Part shown: positions 1 to 7,092 of the stretch, piece after piece
How the letters are laid out: every line of letters starts with the position of its first letter
Position numbering within the stretch: the stretch's first letter is position 1
Source: Thermoflexus sp.
Lineage (GTDB): Bacteria > Chloroflexota > Anaerolineae > B4-G1 > DUEL01
Direction of reading: 5' to 3'
DNA length: 8,951 bases
NCBI GenBank assembly: GCA_028276215.1
Contig: JAPYWT010000073.1
Location: 1-8,951, forward strand
Position numbers and translations under genes: made by a program
Notes under the pieces: model-generated
What the model was told of the DNA's origin: nothing
Databases searched by the model: none
Seen by the model: the letters and a program-made list of their open reading frames with translations, nothing else

Positions 1-1
1 G

Positions 2-3000
2 ATGGCCAACCCGAACGTGACGCTGACGCGCCAGCCGGTGATGCAGGCCTACGAACTGGAAGGCGACTTTACCGTCCCGCCGACCGTCACCCTGACGATT
101 GAGCCCGGAATCACGTTGATGGCACACTACTATGAACTGACCGTCAAAGGGCGATTGGTCTCCCCAGGTACCCCTTCCGAGCCGATCACGCTGACCTCGC
201 GTGTGGATGAACGATGTCGGTGGAAGGGCCTGGTCATTGACGGTGGCTCCGCCTTATTGAGCAACACCAGCGTGCTCAACGGCGGTAGCGACGGGACCAG
301 TGTCGGTACCCGCAGCATCATCGCGGTCCGCAACGCGTTGACCGAGGGCCTCCAGATGGAAGGCGGACAGGTGCGCGGCATCGGGTGTATCATTGGCAAC
401 GTTTCCGAAACCGGTATCCATGTAATCAACAGCCAGGTGGCCGTCACGAACACAACGTTCACGAAAGTCGGAGATGGTCTCCCGGACTGCGCGCTGAATA
501 TCACGGGGGACAGCAGTCGTGTGCAACTCACAGGCAACGCGGTGGACGGCAACGGCGGCCATGGGGTGTGTGTCAGCGGCAATGGCAGCACGGTGATAAT
601 GGCCCGGAATACCCTCATCCTCAACAAGGGCGACGCCGTGCGCAGCGAGGGCATCGCCGACATCACCGTGGGCAGTGCGCCAGGGCAGGGTAACGACATT
701 GTGGGCAACGAAGGGTATGGGGTCAACCAGATAACTGTGGGCGGCCTGATCACCGCCACTTATAACTGGTGGGGCGACCCCACCGGGCCGTATCACGCCA
801 CGTTGAACCCCGGTGGCAAGGGCGGACGGGTGAGCGACCGGGTCATCTTTGACCCGTGGGCAACGAACTGGTCGGGGAGCGCGGTGCGCGAAGTACGGGT
901 GCAGGTGACGGGCCCGCGCATGGCCAGCCCCGGCGGTGCCGTGCACTACGCCGTCACCTATATGAATCTGATGACGACCACGGTCCAGAGTGCCACGCTC
1001 GTGCTGAACATCCCGGGCCTCGGCTCCTATATGGAGAGCACCGGCAACGGCATCTATTGGCCGCAGCGCCATCAGGTGTTCTGGAAACTGGGTGACCTGC
1101 CGCCCGGCGGCTACGGGACCGTATCGGCGCAGGTCCGCTATCAGTGGGGCATCCCCGAGGGCACACGCGAAGGGGTGGTGGCATTTTTGATCGGGGCGAA
1201 CCTCAGCCAGCCGATGCTGGATTTGAAGGATTATCTGGACTACGTCCCGGTGACGGTGTTGCAGGAGACCGCCCTCACCCCGACCCAGTTTGACCAGGCA
1301 CGTCAGTCCTCTCCGGACCTGGATGCCCTGTATAGCGGCGCTCTGGCTTCCGGCTTCCTATCAGGGACGTACAGCAGCCTGAGCATGAGCACGGGCCAGG
1401 TGGTCACCCAGGCGGTCCTCCTGAAGCCTGACCTGAGCGGCTTTGCCGTGGTGTTTCAGGAATCCGATCAGGCGATGGCCATGACCGTGGACCGCACGTC
1501 TGTCACCATTGCCACCGCCAGCGGTGGCATCACCATCAACCTTCAGACCGGGGCATACCAGCAATGGAATCGCACAGCCCAGGCAACGGGGACCGGAGCG
1601 CTTTCCTTTGGTCAGTGGGATTGCCTGCTGAATTGCGCCGTGGAAAACGTGGGCGGCGCCATTCTGGGCGAGATCGTCCAGGTTATCGGTCGCATGCAGA
1701 CGATCCAGGCCTGCGTGGATTGGATCGCCACCGGCGACTCTGGGGCTATGACGGGTTGCCTTCTCCAGGTGCCGGGCGCAGGCATTGTCCTGTCCGCGCT
1801 GGATTGTTACAACCAATACAGGACAGACCCTGATGCTTGCAGGTGCAAAGACCACAAGTACGAGTGCAAGAGGGTGTGGTGGTCGCCATCAGAAGGGGTT
1901 TGGAAGACGCCCTGCAACCTATCCAGAGGAGTGTATGAGTCCAGCCAGGCCGAAATGGCATGGTATTGTCCTTTCTGCACGCTCTGCGTGGGGGGTATCG
2001 GCGGCAATCCTATGGATCGCTGTCAACCTGCCGGACCAGACCCCTGTCCGTCCGGGACGACTCAGGCGCTGGCAGGCCGGAGCAGCACGTCGGGCAATCC
2101 AGAAGGGAAGAAGACCTGCCTGGTTCCGGCCCGCGACCCCAACGCGCTGTATGGGCCTGAAGGGGATCTGCTGCCCGGTCAGCGGGTAACGTACACCATT
2201 ACGTACGAGAATGAGGGCGCGGGGCGCGCGTACGGCGTTTATGTCACCGATCAACTCGGCGACCCGTTTGACCCCAGCACACTGACCCTCTATGGCGGCG
2301 GCCAGTACATCCCGTCCAGCCGCAAGATCATCTGGATTATCGGCGAGTTGGGCCCCAAAGGCGCACCGGATTCCGAAGGTGTCGTCTCCTTCACCGTCCG
2401 GCTCAGGAACGACCTGCCCGGCGGCACGCCCGTCATCAACCAGGCGGTGGTCTACTTCCCCAGCGTGCCCGAGGAGACGCCGACCAACCCGGTGGTGAAC
2501 GTCATTCAGCCGGTGGCGGCCATCCCCCAGAGGGTTGAGACGAGTTACATGCAGCCGGTATCCATCCCGCTGCAGGGCCTGGATGTGGGCGGCTGGCCGC
2601 TGACCTTCACCGTTGCGACTCAGCCCCTCTACGGTTACCTGAGCGTCTTCAGCGCCACTGCGACCTACACGCCAGCCGCCAACTTCGTCGGGGTGGACGG
2701 TTTCACCTTCAAGGCCAGCAACGGCATCACCGAAAGCCGCCCGGCAGAGGTGCAGATCACGGTCCGGCCTCTGGGAGACGCAACTCCACCGGAGATTTAC
2801 TGGACCGAGCCCCCCAGGAGTGCAGTCGGCGTTGTTCCCGTTGCCCGGCCTGTCTATACGGACACATCCGGCCCGCTCTATGCTCCCTTTGTCATCGTGC
2901 AGTTCTCGGAACCGGTGAGTGCCACCACGGTGACCCCCACAACCATCCGCATGGTGGACGGCCATGGGGTGCAGGTCCCCGTCAGGGTGGATTACGATGG

Positions 3001-3187
3001 GATCACGCGCCAGGCGACCCTCTCTCTCCGCCAGCCGCTTCAGTACACCATGCGGTACACGGTGACGGTGACGGGTGGGGTGAAAGACCTGGCCGGGAAC
3101 TCGCTATCGCCGGACTACATGTGGAGTTTCCGCACCGTTAACGAACGTTTTGACATCTACCTGCCCCTCGTCCTGCGGAATCACTGA
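2..3187 (+). CDS. Secreted multidomain beta-rich surface protein, 3' part (5' end outside window)
   Basis: An open frame of 1061 residues runs from the window edge to a TGA at 3185-3187. The ATG at base 2 is probably an internal Met: no signal peptide follows it, and the chain begins inside a typical beta-helix lead-in (LTIEPGITL at about 31-39). Seen in order: a right-handed parallel beta-helix region at about 25-290, rich in G/N turns and closing with NWWGDPTGP (255-263); a DUF11-like beta-sandwich at about 296-420; an unrecognised beta-rich stretch at about 425-538; a cysteine-rich segment at 541-706 with 15 Cys; a second DUF11-like domain at about 710-835 (VTYTITYENEG); a cadherin-like/Big_17-type Ig domain at about 836-922 (ATYTPAANFVGVDGFTF); an SbsA-like Ig (Big_5) domain at about 927-1046; and the tail IYLPLVLRNH. 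The likely role is an exported or cell-surface adhesion, carbohydrate-binding or scaffold protein. No catalytic motif is visible. Domain names come from recalled family patterns; the precise function is unknown. Confidence 0.85.
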   Translation: MANPNVTLTRQPVMQAYELEGDFTVPPTVTLTIEPGITLMAHYYELTVKGRLVSPGTPSEPITLTSRVDERCRWKGLVIDGGSALLSNTSVLNGGSDGTSVGTRSIIAVRNALTEGLQMEGGQVRGIGCIIGNVSETGIHVINSQVAVTNTTFTKVGDGLPDCALNITGDSSRVQLTGNAVDGNGGHGVCVSGNGSTVIMARNTLILNKGDAVRSEGIADITVGSAPGQGNDIVGNEGYGVNQITVGGLITATYNWWGDPTGPYHATLNPGGKGGRVSDRVIFDPWATNWSGSAVREVRVQVTGPRMASPGGAVHYAVTYMNLMTTTVQSATLVLNIPGLGSYMESTGNGIYWPQRHQVFWKLGDLPPGGYGTVSAQVRYQWGIPEGTREGVVAFLIGANLSQPMLDLKDYLDYVPVTVLQETALTPTQFDQARQSSPDLDALYSGALASGFLSGTYSSLSMSTGQVVTQAVLLKPDLSGFAVVFQESDQAMAMTVDRTSVTIATASGGITINLQTGAYQQWNRTAQATGTGALSFGQWDCLLNCAVENVGGAILGEIVQVIGRMQTIQACVDWIATGDSGAMTGCLLQVPGAGIVLSALDCYNQYRTDPDACRCKDHKYECKRVWWSPSEGVWKTPCNLSRGVYESSQAEMAWYCPFCTLCVGGIGGNPMDRCQPAGPDPCPSGTTQALAGRSSTSGNPEGKKTCLVPARDPNALYGPEGDLLPGQRVTYTITYENEGAGRAYGVYVTDQLGDPFDPSTLTLYGGGQYIPSSRKIIWIIGELGPKGAPDSEGVVSFTVRLRNDLPGGTPVINQAVVYFPSVPEETPTNPVVNVIQPVAAIPQRVETSYMQPVSIPLQGLDVGGWPLTFTVATQPLYGYLSVFSATATYTPAANFVGVDGFTFKASNGITESRPAEVQITVRPLGDATPPEIYWTEPPRSAVGVVPVARPVYTDTSGPLYAPFVIVQFSEPVSATTVTPTTIRMVDGHGVQVPVRVDYDGITRQATLSLRQPLQYTMRYTVTVTGGVKDLAGNSLSPDYMWSFRTVNERFDIYLPLVLRNH

Positions 3188-3190
3188 ATG

Positions 3191-3382
3191 GGTGATTACC
3201 TACAGGGAGCCTCCGGGCAAGCGCTATAAAAGACGCTGGCAAAGGCATGCCCCTGTAGCGCAGGCTGCCAGGCCTGCATGCAGGCTGACAGCCTGCGCTA
3301 CGTTATCTGCAAACCGATCAGGGTGGGTAGTTACCTGAATGGCCATTGGGAGGTGACCGTCGCCTTTCAGGTGATGGGTACC
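3191..3382. repeat. Degenerate GGTGA...TCACC-like dyads upstream of the zinc miniprotein gene
   Basis: Short dyads recur: GGTGATTACC (3191-3200), GGTAGTTACC (3326-3335), GGTGACCGTCGCC (3352-3364) and the weaker GGTGATGGGTACC (3370-3382). The last two are separated by 5 bases. A better-preserved pair with the same 13-5-13 layout lies after the gene at 3663-3693. They may be degenerate copies of one small repeat or operator-like sites. No promoter can be called with confidence in this gap. Confidence 0.3.
3255..3301. repeat. 47-bp palindromic repeat, GTAGCGCAGG...CCTGCGCTAC
   Basis: The arms 3255-3277 and 3280-3301 are complementary apart from one mismatch and one extra base, with a 2-base loop (AT). 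Each arm also contains its own smaller palindrome: GCAGGC/GCCTGC on the left, GCAGGCTG-A-CAGCCTGC on the right. The outer 10 bases, GTAGCGCAGG, are identical to the start of the tandem repeats at 5110-5279, so these look like members of one family with different cores. It lies 67 bases after the stop of the surface-protein gene. It could act as a transcription attenuator, but no T-tract follows. Confidence 0.8.
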
Positions 3383-3459
3383 TCCCTCAACCTGTACCAG
3401 CAGGGAGGGCGTTGCTGGTTCCGCCGTTCTAACTGTCAACCCAAAATGGAGGACAGACC

Positions 3460-3657
3460 ATGAGCGTCCGAGAAATCACCTGCCCGGTGTGCGGCGGCTC
3501 GCGCTACGTCAAATGCCCGGACTGCGATGGTCGGGGAGGAGAAGAGAAGACGTACGGGGGCGAAACAAAGTGGTACCCGTGTCCCTACTGCAACGGCACT
3601 GGCCGGAAAATCTGCAGCAACTGCAACGGGTGGGGAACGGTCAAGGTCTACGAATAG
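3460..3657 (+). CDS. Small DnaJ-type zinc-ribbon protein, 65 aa
   Basis: The ATG at 3460 is preceded by a strong ribosome site, GGAGGA (3448-3453), with 6 bases between. The stop is TAG at 3655-3657. The product has four CxxC knuckles in 65 residues: C8-C11, C19-C22, C41-C44 and C52-C55, each followed by a Gly-containing segment (CPVCGGS, CPDCDGRGG, CPYCNGTG, CSNCNGWG). This is the CxxCxGxG pattern of the DnaJ (Hsp40) cysteine-rich domain, which binds two zinc ions. The J domain and client-binding domains are absent, so it is not a co-chaperone by itself. It has no signal peptide or membrane segment and is probably cytosolic. Stand-alone proteins of this kind are known, but I know of no assigned function. 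It stands alone on this strand and converges with the minus-strand operon. A stem-loop begins 6 bases after its stop. Confidence 0.85.
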   Translation: MSVREITCPVCGGSRYVKCPDCDGRGGEEKTYGGETKWYPCPYCNGTGRKICSNCNGWGTVKVYE

Positions 3658-3662
3658 AAGAA

Positions 3663-3693
3663 GGTGACGGCCACCCCCCAGGTGACCGTCACC
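3663..3693 (+). terminator. Stem-loop after the zinc miniprotein gene, possible terminator
   Basis: The arms GGTGACGGCCACC (3663-3675) and GGTGACCGTCACC (3681-3693) pair at 12 of 13 positions around a 5-base loop. The right arm is itself a perfect dyad (GGTGAC-C-GTCACC). It starts 6 bases past the TAG of the miniprotein gene, a natural terminator position between convergent genes, but no T-run follows. It may instead be one of the dyad repeats seen upstream at 3352-3382. Confidence 0.35.
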
Positions 3694-3750
3694 TCATCCC
3701 AGGAGACACCTTGCGCGTCATCCGCACCTTCGGGAGAGGAAGGGGCTGAC

Positions 3751-3773
3751 GGGGGCCTTTGGTCGCCGCCCCC
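3751..3773 (-). terminator. GC hairpin just past the LKR-like gene, possible terminator
   Basis: GGGGGC (3751-3756) and GCCCCC (3768-3773) form a 6-bp stem with an 11-base loop. On the minus strand this begins 5 bases after the TGA of the reductase gene at 3779-3781. There is no T-tract, so an intrinsic terminator is only a guess. Confidence 0.25.
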
Positions 3774-3778
3774 CATCC

Positions 3779-5086
3779 TCACAGATACGCCTCCAGATAC
3801 CGGTAGTCCGGCGTCAATTCTCCCCGATAGACGATGACGGCCCGCTTGATCTCCGGCGGCAGGTCCAGTTGCTCAAAGGGGACGGTGTAGTCGGCCCGGG
3901 CGATGGCGGGAGCGAACTCCCGCAACACCGCGCTGAAGTCCACCGACGCGTCCCGGGGCACCTCGCTGGGCAGGATGTCCACCGCCATCACCACCACCCC
4001 CTCCCCGGCCCAGCCGTCGGTCGTCCGCCCGGTGCGGGGGTGGTAGACGTAGATGGGGTTGCCCGGGTCGGTGGCGCGGACGGTGCACTCCACCGCCCCC
4101 TCTATGTCGCAACTGATGTCGCCGATGACCCGCAGGCGGGGCCGGGCCGGCGCCCCAAACAGTTCCCGCAGGTACGCCTTCGTCACCAGGCGGGGGTAGC
4201 GGGCCTCCCAGTAGATGCCGTTGACCAGTACGGTCAGGTACGGCACGTAGGCCGCAAAGCGGGAGCGGTACTTCTCCGGATGCTGATAGTAGTCCTGGAG
4301 GTCAAATCGGCCCCCCGGAGAGACCGGCTCCACCATATGCTCCTCCCGGAATACCACCTTGTAGAGGGTATGATAGTCCGGCTCCTCCGCGAAGAGGAAC
4401 GGCAGGTCCTCCGGCGCCACTTCCCGGAACGGGAGCAGGTCAAAGATTTCCTGCGCGCCCCGGGAGACGTTGCCGTACCCGGCGAATCCCACCACCAGCG
4501 GGGTCAGGATGGGGGGAAGTCCCTGCTGGCGGATGCGGTCGCCGACCCCCCGCACCGCCCGGCGGGCCGCCTCCACGTCCGGGTAAGCGATGGCCCGGTC
4601 CACGCCGACGAAGGGGTTGGGGATGCCCTCCCACTCCAGCCGTCGCCCCAGGGCCCAGAGGGTATCCAGCATGCCGGCCCACCCGGCATGTCGGCCGAAG
4701 AAGATGAGACGGCGGCCCTTCTCGTCCGTCACCTTCTCGTAATCAATCAGGACGCAACCCAGTTCCATCAACCGGCGCAGCATGGGCATGTTGTACGGCT
4801 GGCCCTTGATGACGTGGGCGAAGAAGACGTAGGTCTTGCCCGGCAGGAGTTGGGCCGGGGGAATCTCCTTGATGCCGAAGATGACGTCGCAGCCGGAGAG
4901 GTCTTCGCGGACGGCGACGCCAGCGGCGCGGTACTCTTCGTCGGAGAAGACGCGAATCTCCGAGGGCTGGACGACGACGTCCAGGCCGTGTTGCTCCTGG
5001 AGGTGGCGGGCATCCTGGGGGGTGATGGGGACGCGCCGCTCCCAGACCGATTTGTCCTCCCGGCGGATACCGATGCGTGGGGGCAT
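3779..5086 (-). CDS. Stand-alone lysine-ketoglutarate reductase (saccharopine dehydrogenase, lysine-forming type)
   Basis: The 435-residue product matches, along its whole length, the N-terminal LKR half of the bifunctional animal and plant enzyme AASS. Recognisable family signatures: RRED...WERRVP (8-20), QPSEIRVFSDEEY (40-52), FFAHVIKGQ (88-96), IDYEKVTDEKGRR (114-126), GYGNVSRGAQEIFDLLP (203-219), LVNGIYWE (287-294) and GDISCDIEGAVE (322-333). Family role: NADPH-dependent condensation of L-lysine with 2-oxoglutarate to saccharopine, the first step of lysine breakdown, in the cytosol. Lys73 and His91 sit where yeast Lys1 has catalytic Lys77 and His96. GYGNVSRGA is the Rossmann nucleotide loop. 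The C-terminal SDH half of AASS is absent and no partner gene is next to it. The ATG at 5084-5086 follows GGGAGG with 4 bases between. The gene lies 189 bases behind the thioesterase gene, a gap mostly filled by three hairpins. The enzyme family is fairly sure; the physiological substrate is inferred. Confidence 0.82.
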   Translation of the reverse strand: MPPRIGIRREDKSVWERRVPITPQDARHLQEQHGLDVVVQPSEIRVFSDEEYRAAGVAVREDLSGCDVIFGIKEIPPAQLLPGKTYVFFAHVIKGQPYNMPMLRRLMELGCVLIDYEKVTDEKGRRLIFFGRHAGWAGMLDTLWALGRRLEWEGIPNPFVGVDRAIAYPDVEAARRAVRGVGDRIRQQGLPPILTPLVVGFAGYGNVSRGAQEIFDLLPFREVAPEDLPFLFAEEPDYHTLYKVVFREEHMVEPVSPGGRFDLQDYYQHPEKYRSRFAAYVPYLTVLVNGIYWEARYPRLVTKAYLRELFGAPARPRLRVIGDISCDIEGAVECTVRATDPGNPIYVYHPRTGRTTDGWAGEGVVVMAVDILPSEVPRDASVDFSAVLREFAPAIARADYTVPFEQLDLPPEIKRAVIVYRGELTPDYRYLEAYL

Positions 5087-5109
5087 GTTTCCTCCCGTTT
5101 CAAGGTATT

Positions 5110-5279
5110 GTAGCGCAGGATTTATCCTGCCAGCGAAGACAGGATAAATCCTGTTCTACGGTGTACGGGTAGCGCAGGATTTATCCTGCAGAGCGGAGAC
5201 AGGATAAATCCTGTTCTACGGTCTACGGGTAGCGCAGGATTTATCCTGCAGAGCGGAGACAGGATAAATCCTGTTCTAC
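5110..5279. repeat. Three tandem inverted repeats (about 60-bp period), GTAG...CTAC
   Basis: Copies lie at 5110-5159 (50 bp), 5169-5219 and 5229-5279 (51 bp each), joined by 9-base spacers (GGTGTACGG, GGTCTACGG). Each has 20-base arms pairing at 18 of 20 positions around a 10- or 11-base loop. Each arm is also a small palindrome (CAGGAT-TT-ATCCTG), so an arm can fold alone or pair with its partner. Copies 2 and 3 are identical; copy 1 differs in the loop. The elements are AT-rich against GC-rich surroundings. The last copy runs into the thioesterase gene and contains its TAG stop (5276-5278, minus). The first copy ends 13 bases before the ribosome site of the reductase gene, so the repeats could weaken or shape read-through between the two genes. 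Confidence 0.92.
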
Positions 5280-5743
5280 TCCGCGGCGACTTTCCAGTAT
5301 GGCCGTTCCGCCTCCCAGCGGGCGCGGAACTCCTCGGGGGCGGTGCTCAGCAGCGCCTCCGCTTCGGCGGTGACGGTGCCGTCGGGCAGGCGAATCTGCC
5401 CGGCCACTTTGGCGCCGACCCCGCCAATCTGCTCCACCCACCCGACGGCGATCAGCGGTACGCCTACCGGGGTGGGGCGGCGATAGCGGACCGTCAGCCG
5501 GAGGGTCGCCATAAACGTATCCGAGGATGTGTGCAGCATAACGGCCCGCCCGGAGACCTCGTCCAGGATGGCGGCGACCACTCCGCCATGGGCGATGCCC
5601 GGGTACCCCTGAAAGGTCTCCGGAAGGGTGAACTCGGCCTGCACGGTCCCGTTCTCCGGGTCCTCGTAGAACTTCAGTTTCAGGCCGCGGGGGTTTTCGC
5701 GGCCGCAGACGAAGCACATGCGGGAAGTGGGTTGTGGACGCAT
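5276..5743 (-). CDS. PaaI/4HBT-like hotdog-fold thioesterase
   Basis: The 155-residue length is typical of a single hotdog domain. The signature HGGVVAAILDE (52-62) carries the conserved His-Gly-Gly turn and the Asp/Glu pair (Asp61, Glu62) where such enzymes have their catalytic acid. It is followed by the usual strand pattern with VRYRRPTPVG (85-94). The family hydrolyses acyl-CoA or other acyl thioesters, commonly as a dimer or tetramer in the cytosol; the substrate cannot be read from sequence. The N terminus carries CFVCGRENPRGL (10-21), a short CxxCG motif found in a subset of PaaI-like proteins. The start ATG (5741-5743) has GAGG 5 bases upstream; Met9 is a weaker alternative. Its stop codon lies inside the third tandem repeat, so the last sense codon ends exactly where the repeat begins. 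It follows the kinase gene after 98 bases and may be co-transcribed. Confidence 0.85.
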   Translation of the reverse strand: MRPQPTSRMCFVCGRENPRGLKLKFYEDPENGTVQAEFTLPETFQGYPGIAHGGVVAAILDEVSGRAVMLHTSSDTFMATLRLTVRYRRPTPVGVPLIAVGWVEQIGGVGAKVAGQIRLPDGTVTAEAEALLSTAPEEFRARWEAERPYWKVAAE

Positions 5744-5759
5744 AGGGACCTCGCGACAT

Positions 5760-5836
5760 GAAAGACACGAAAGACGCGAAAGACACGAAAGGCGCGAAAG
5801 GTTTCGTGTTTTTCGTGTTCTTCGTGTTCTTCGTGG
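5760..5836. repeat. 9-bp-unit tandem array forming a long inverted repeat
   Basis: On the plus strand, four units near GAAAGACAC plus a partial fifth (5760-5801) are followed by units near TTTCGTGTT/CTTCGTGTT (5802-5836). The second half is roughly the reverse complement of the first, so the block can fold into one long imperfect hairpin. It fills most of the 98-base gap between the kinase stop (5842) and the thioesterase start (5743), beginning 8 bases from the thioesterase ribosome site. It could damp expression of the downstream gene. Similar GAAAGACAC arrays are, from memory, found between genes in varied bacteria. Confidence 0.85.
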
Positions 5837-5841
5837 ATGTT

Positions 5842-7089
5842 CTACGTCTCCGGGAGGGGCAGGAGGATGTGGACGGTGGTGCCGGGCAGGCGCACCTCGT
5901 CCCGCCCCTCGCTCTCTATCCAGATTCGCCCCTTGTGGGCCTCAATAATCCCCCGGGCCAGACTGAGCCCCAGGCCCAGCCCGCCCCCCTTGAAGGCCGT
6001 CTTGCTGGAGTGGTGGCGAAGGGTGTCCTCCACCACGTAGAACCGGTCAAAGATGCGCTCCCGGTCCGCCGGGTCAATCCCGATGCCCGTGTCCTGGACG
6101 CTCAGGTGGACGGTGTGGTCCACCACCCGGCCGCTGATGCGGATGGTGCCGCCGTCGGGGGTGTATTTGACGGCGTTGCTGACCACGTGCCAGAGGGCCT
6201 GGAAGAGGCGCTGGGAGTCCCCCATAATCAGCGGAAGGGTCTCCAGTCCCTCAAACTCAAAGGTCAACTGCCGCTCCGGGCCCATGTTGCGGATGTTGCG
6301 CACCACATTCTGGACGAGGGAGTACAGGGGCACGGGCCCCATGCTCAGTTCCAGTTTGTCCGCCTCAATGAGGAAGACATTCAGGATGTCGTCCACCACC
6401 TGGCTCAGGCGGCGGGTGGCCTGGACGACCTGATTCAAGAGGTAGCGGGGGCTTCCTTCCTCATCCGGACTGCCCGGAATATCGGGCATCGCCAGCAAAA
6501 TCTGGACGTAGCCGTAGATGGCCGTCAGTGGGGTGCGCAGTTCGTGACCGGCCAAGATGACGAAGTCGGTCTTCATCTTATCCAGGTGCTGGAGTTCCGC
6601 GTGGGCCCTCTCCAGTTCGCGGATTTTCTCCTCCAGCCGCTCCACCAGGCGGCGGCTGTACTCCACCAGATAGTCCGCTTTCTCCTGGGGCGATTCTATG
6701 CGCTCCCGCAGGCCGCCCAGGAACGCCTCCACCTGCTGGGGGAAGCGGTCCACGTCTATGGGTTTGGGGATGTAGCCGTCGCACCCGGCGATGAGGGCCC
6801 GTTCCCGGTCCCCTTTCAGGGTGGCCGCGGTCACCGCGACGATGGGGACGTCCCGGAGTTCCTCCAGCGCGCGCAGGCGGGTGGTGACCTCGTAGCCGTC
6901 CAGTCCGCTGATGTTGATGTCCATCAGGATGAGGTCCGGGCGCAACTGCCGGGCGGCCTCCATGGCGGCGATGCCGTCGGTGGCGATGCGCACGTCAAAG
7001 CCCTCGGCCTCCAGAATCCGCTGCACCAGCCGGGCACTGGAGGGGTCGTCCTCTACGTAGAGAATGCGGGCACGCGGTTCCCGGTTCAT
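5842..7089 (-). CDS. Soluble hybrid receiver-histidine kinase (REC-HisKA-HATPase)
   Basis: The product has 415 residues. Residues about 8-125 form a receiver domain with the acid pocket Glu13-Asp14-Asp15, phospho-acceptor Asp57 (LILMDINISGLDG), Thr87 and Lys109 (PKP). Residues about 136-172 are a probable coiled coil (RRLVERLEEKIRELERAHAEL). A HisKA domain follows with His182 in GHELRTPL. The ATPase domain has the N box around Asn305 (SNAVKYT), G1 DTGIGI (333-338), F box FDRFY (347-351) and G2 GGGLGLGL (368-375). All catalytic residues for autophosphorylation are present. There is no membrane segment, PAS or GAF domain, so it is a cytosolic kinase whose input is probably phosphorylation of its own receiver. 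The ATG at 7087-7089 follows GGAGG with 5 bases between. The likely partner is the receiver domain on the PLP enzyme encoded just upstream. The stop context GTAGAACA equals the end of the nearby hairpin repeats. Confidence 0.93.
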   Translation of the reverse strand: MNREPRARILYVEDDPSSARLVQRILEAEGFDVRIATDGIAAMEAARQLRPDLILMDINISGLDGYEVTTRLRALEELRDVPIVAVTAATLKGDRERALIAGCDGYIPKPIDVDRFPQQVEAFLGGLRERIESPQEKADYLVEYSRRLVERLEEKIRELERAHAELQHLDKMKTDFVILAGHELRTPLTAIYGYVQILLAMPDIPGSPDEEGSPRYLLNQVVQATRRLSQVVDDILNVFLIEADKLELSMGPVPLYSLVQNVVRNIRNMGPERQLTFEFEGLETLPLIMGDSQRLFQALWHVVSNAVKYTPDGGTIRISGRVVDHTVHLSVQDTGIGIDPADRERIFDRFYVVEDTLRHHSSKTAFKGGGLGLGLSLARGIIEAHKGRIWIESEGRDEVRLPGTTVHILLPLPET

Positions 7090-7092
7090 CCG

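Noticed and set aside
254..1072. Minus-strand open frames of 272 and 209 residues (130-759) opposite the surface protein
   Set aside because: They lie within the beta-helix coding region, have no domain signature and reflect codon bias of the real gene.
3225..3230. TATAAA as a -10 box upstream of the miniprotein gene
   Set aside because: No -35-like hexamer lies about 17 bases upstream, and it is more than 220 bases from the gene with a palindrome between.
3278..3463. 61-residue plus-strand frame whose stop overlaps the miniprotein start as ATGA
   Set aside because: The overlap is suggestive of coupling, but any frame open there ends at this TGA by necessity. The frame begins inside the palindromic repeat, covers the dyads and has no motif or ribosome site.
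3869..5113. 414-residue plus-strand open frame opposite the LKR-like gene
   Set aside because: The minus strand has end-to-end family motifs and a good ribosome site; this frame is His/Val/Gly/Asp-rich without any motif and is a shadow.
5110..5279. Three evenly spaced repeats as a CRISPR array
   Set aside because: The repeats are 50-51 bp inverted repeats and the spacers are only 9 bases and nearly identical, unlike CRISPR spacers; no cas gene is present.
5241..5786. 181-residue minus-strand frame overlapping the thioesterase gene
   Set aside because: It is a shifted reading of the same DNA, Arg/Gly/Pro-rich, and begins in the 9-bp array; the thioesterase frame has the family motifs.
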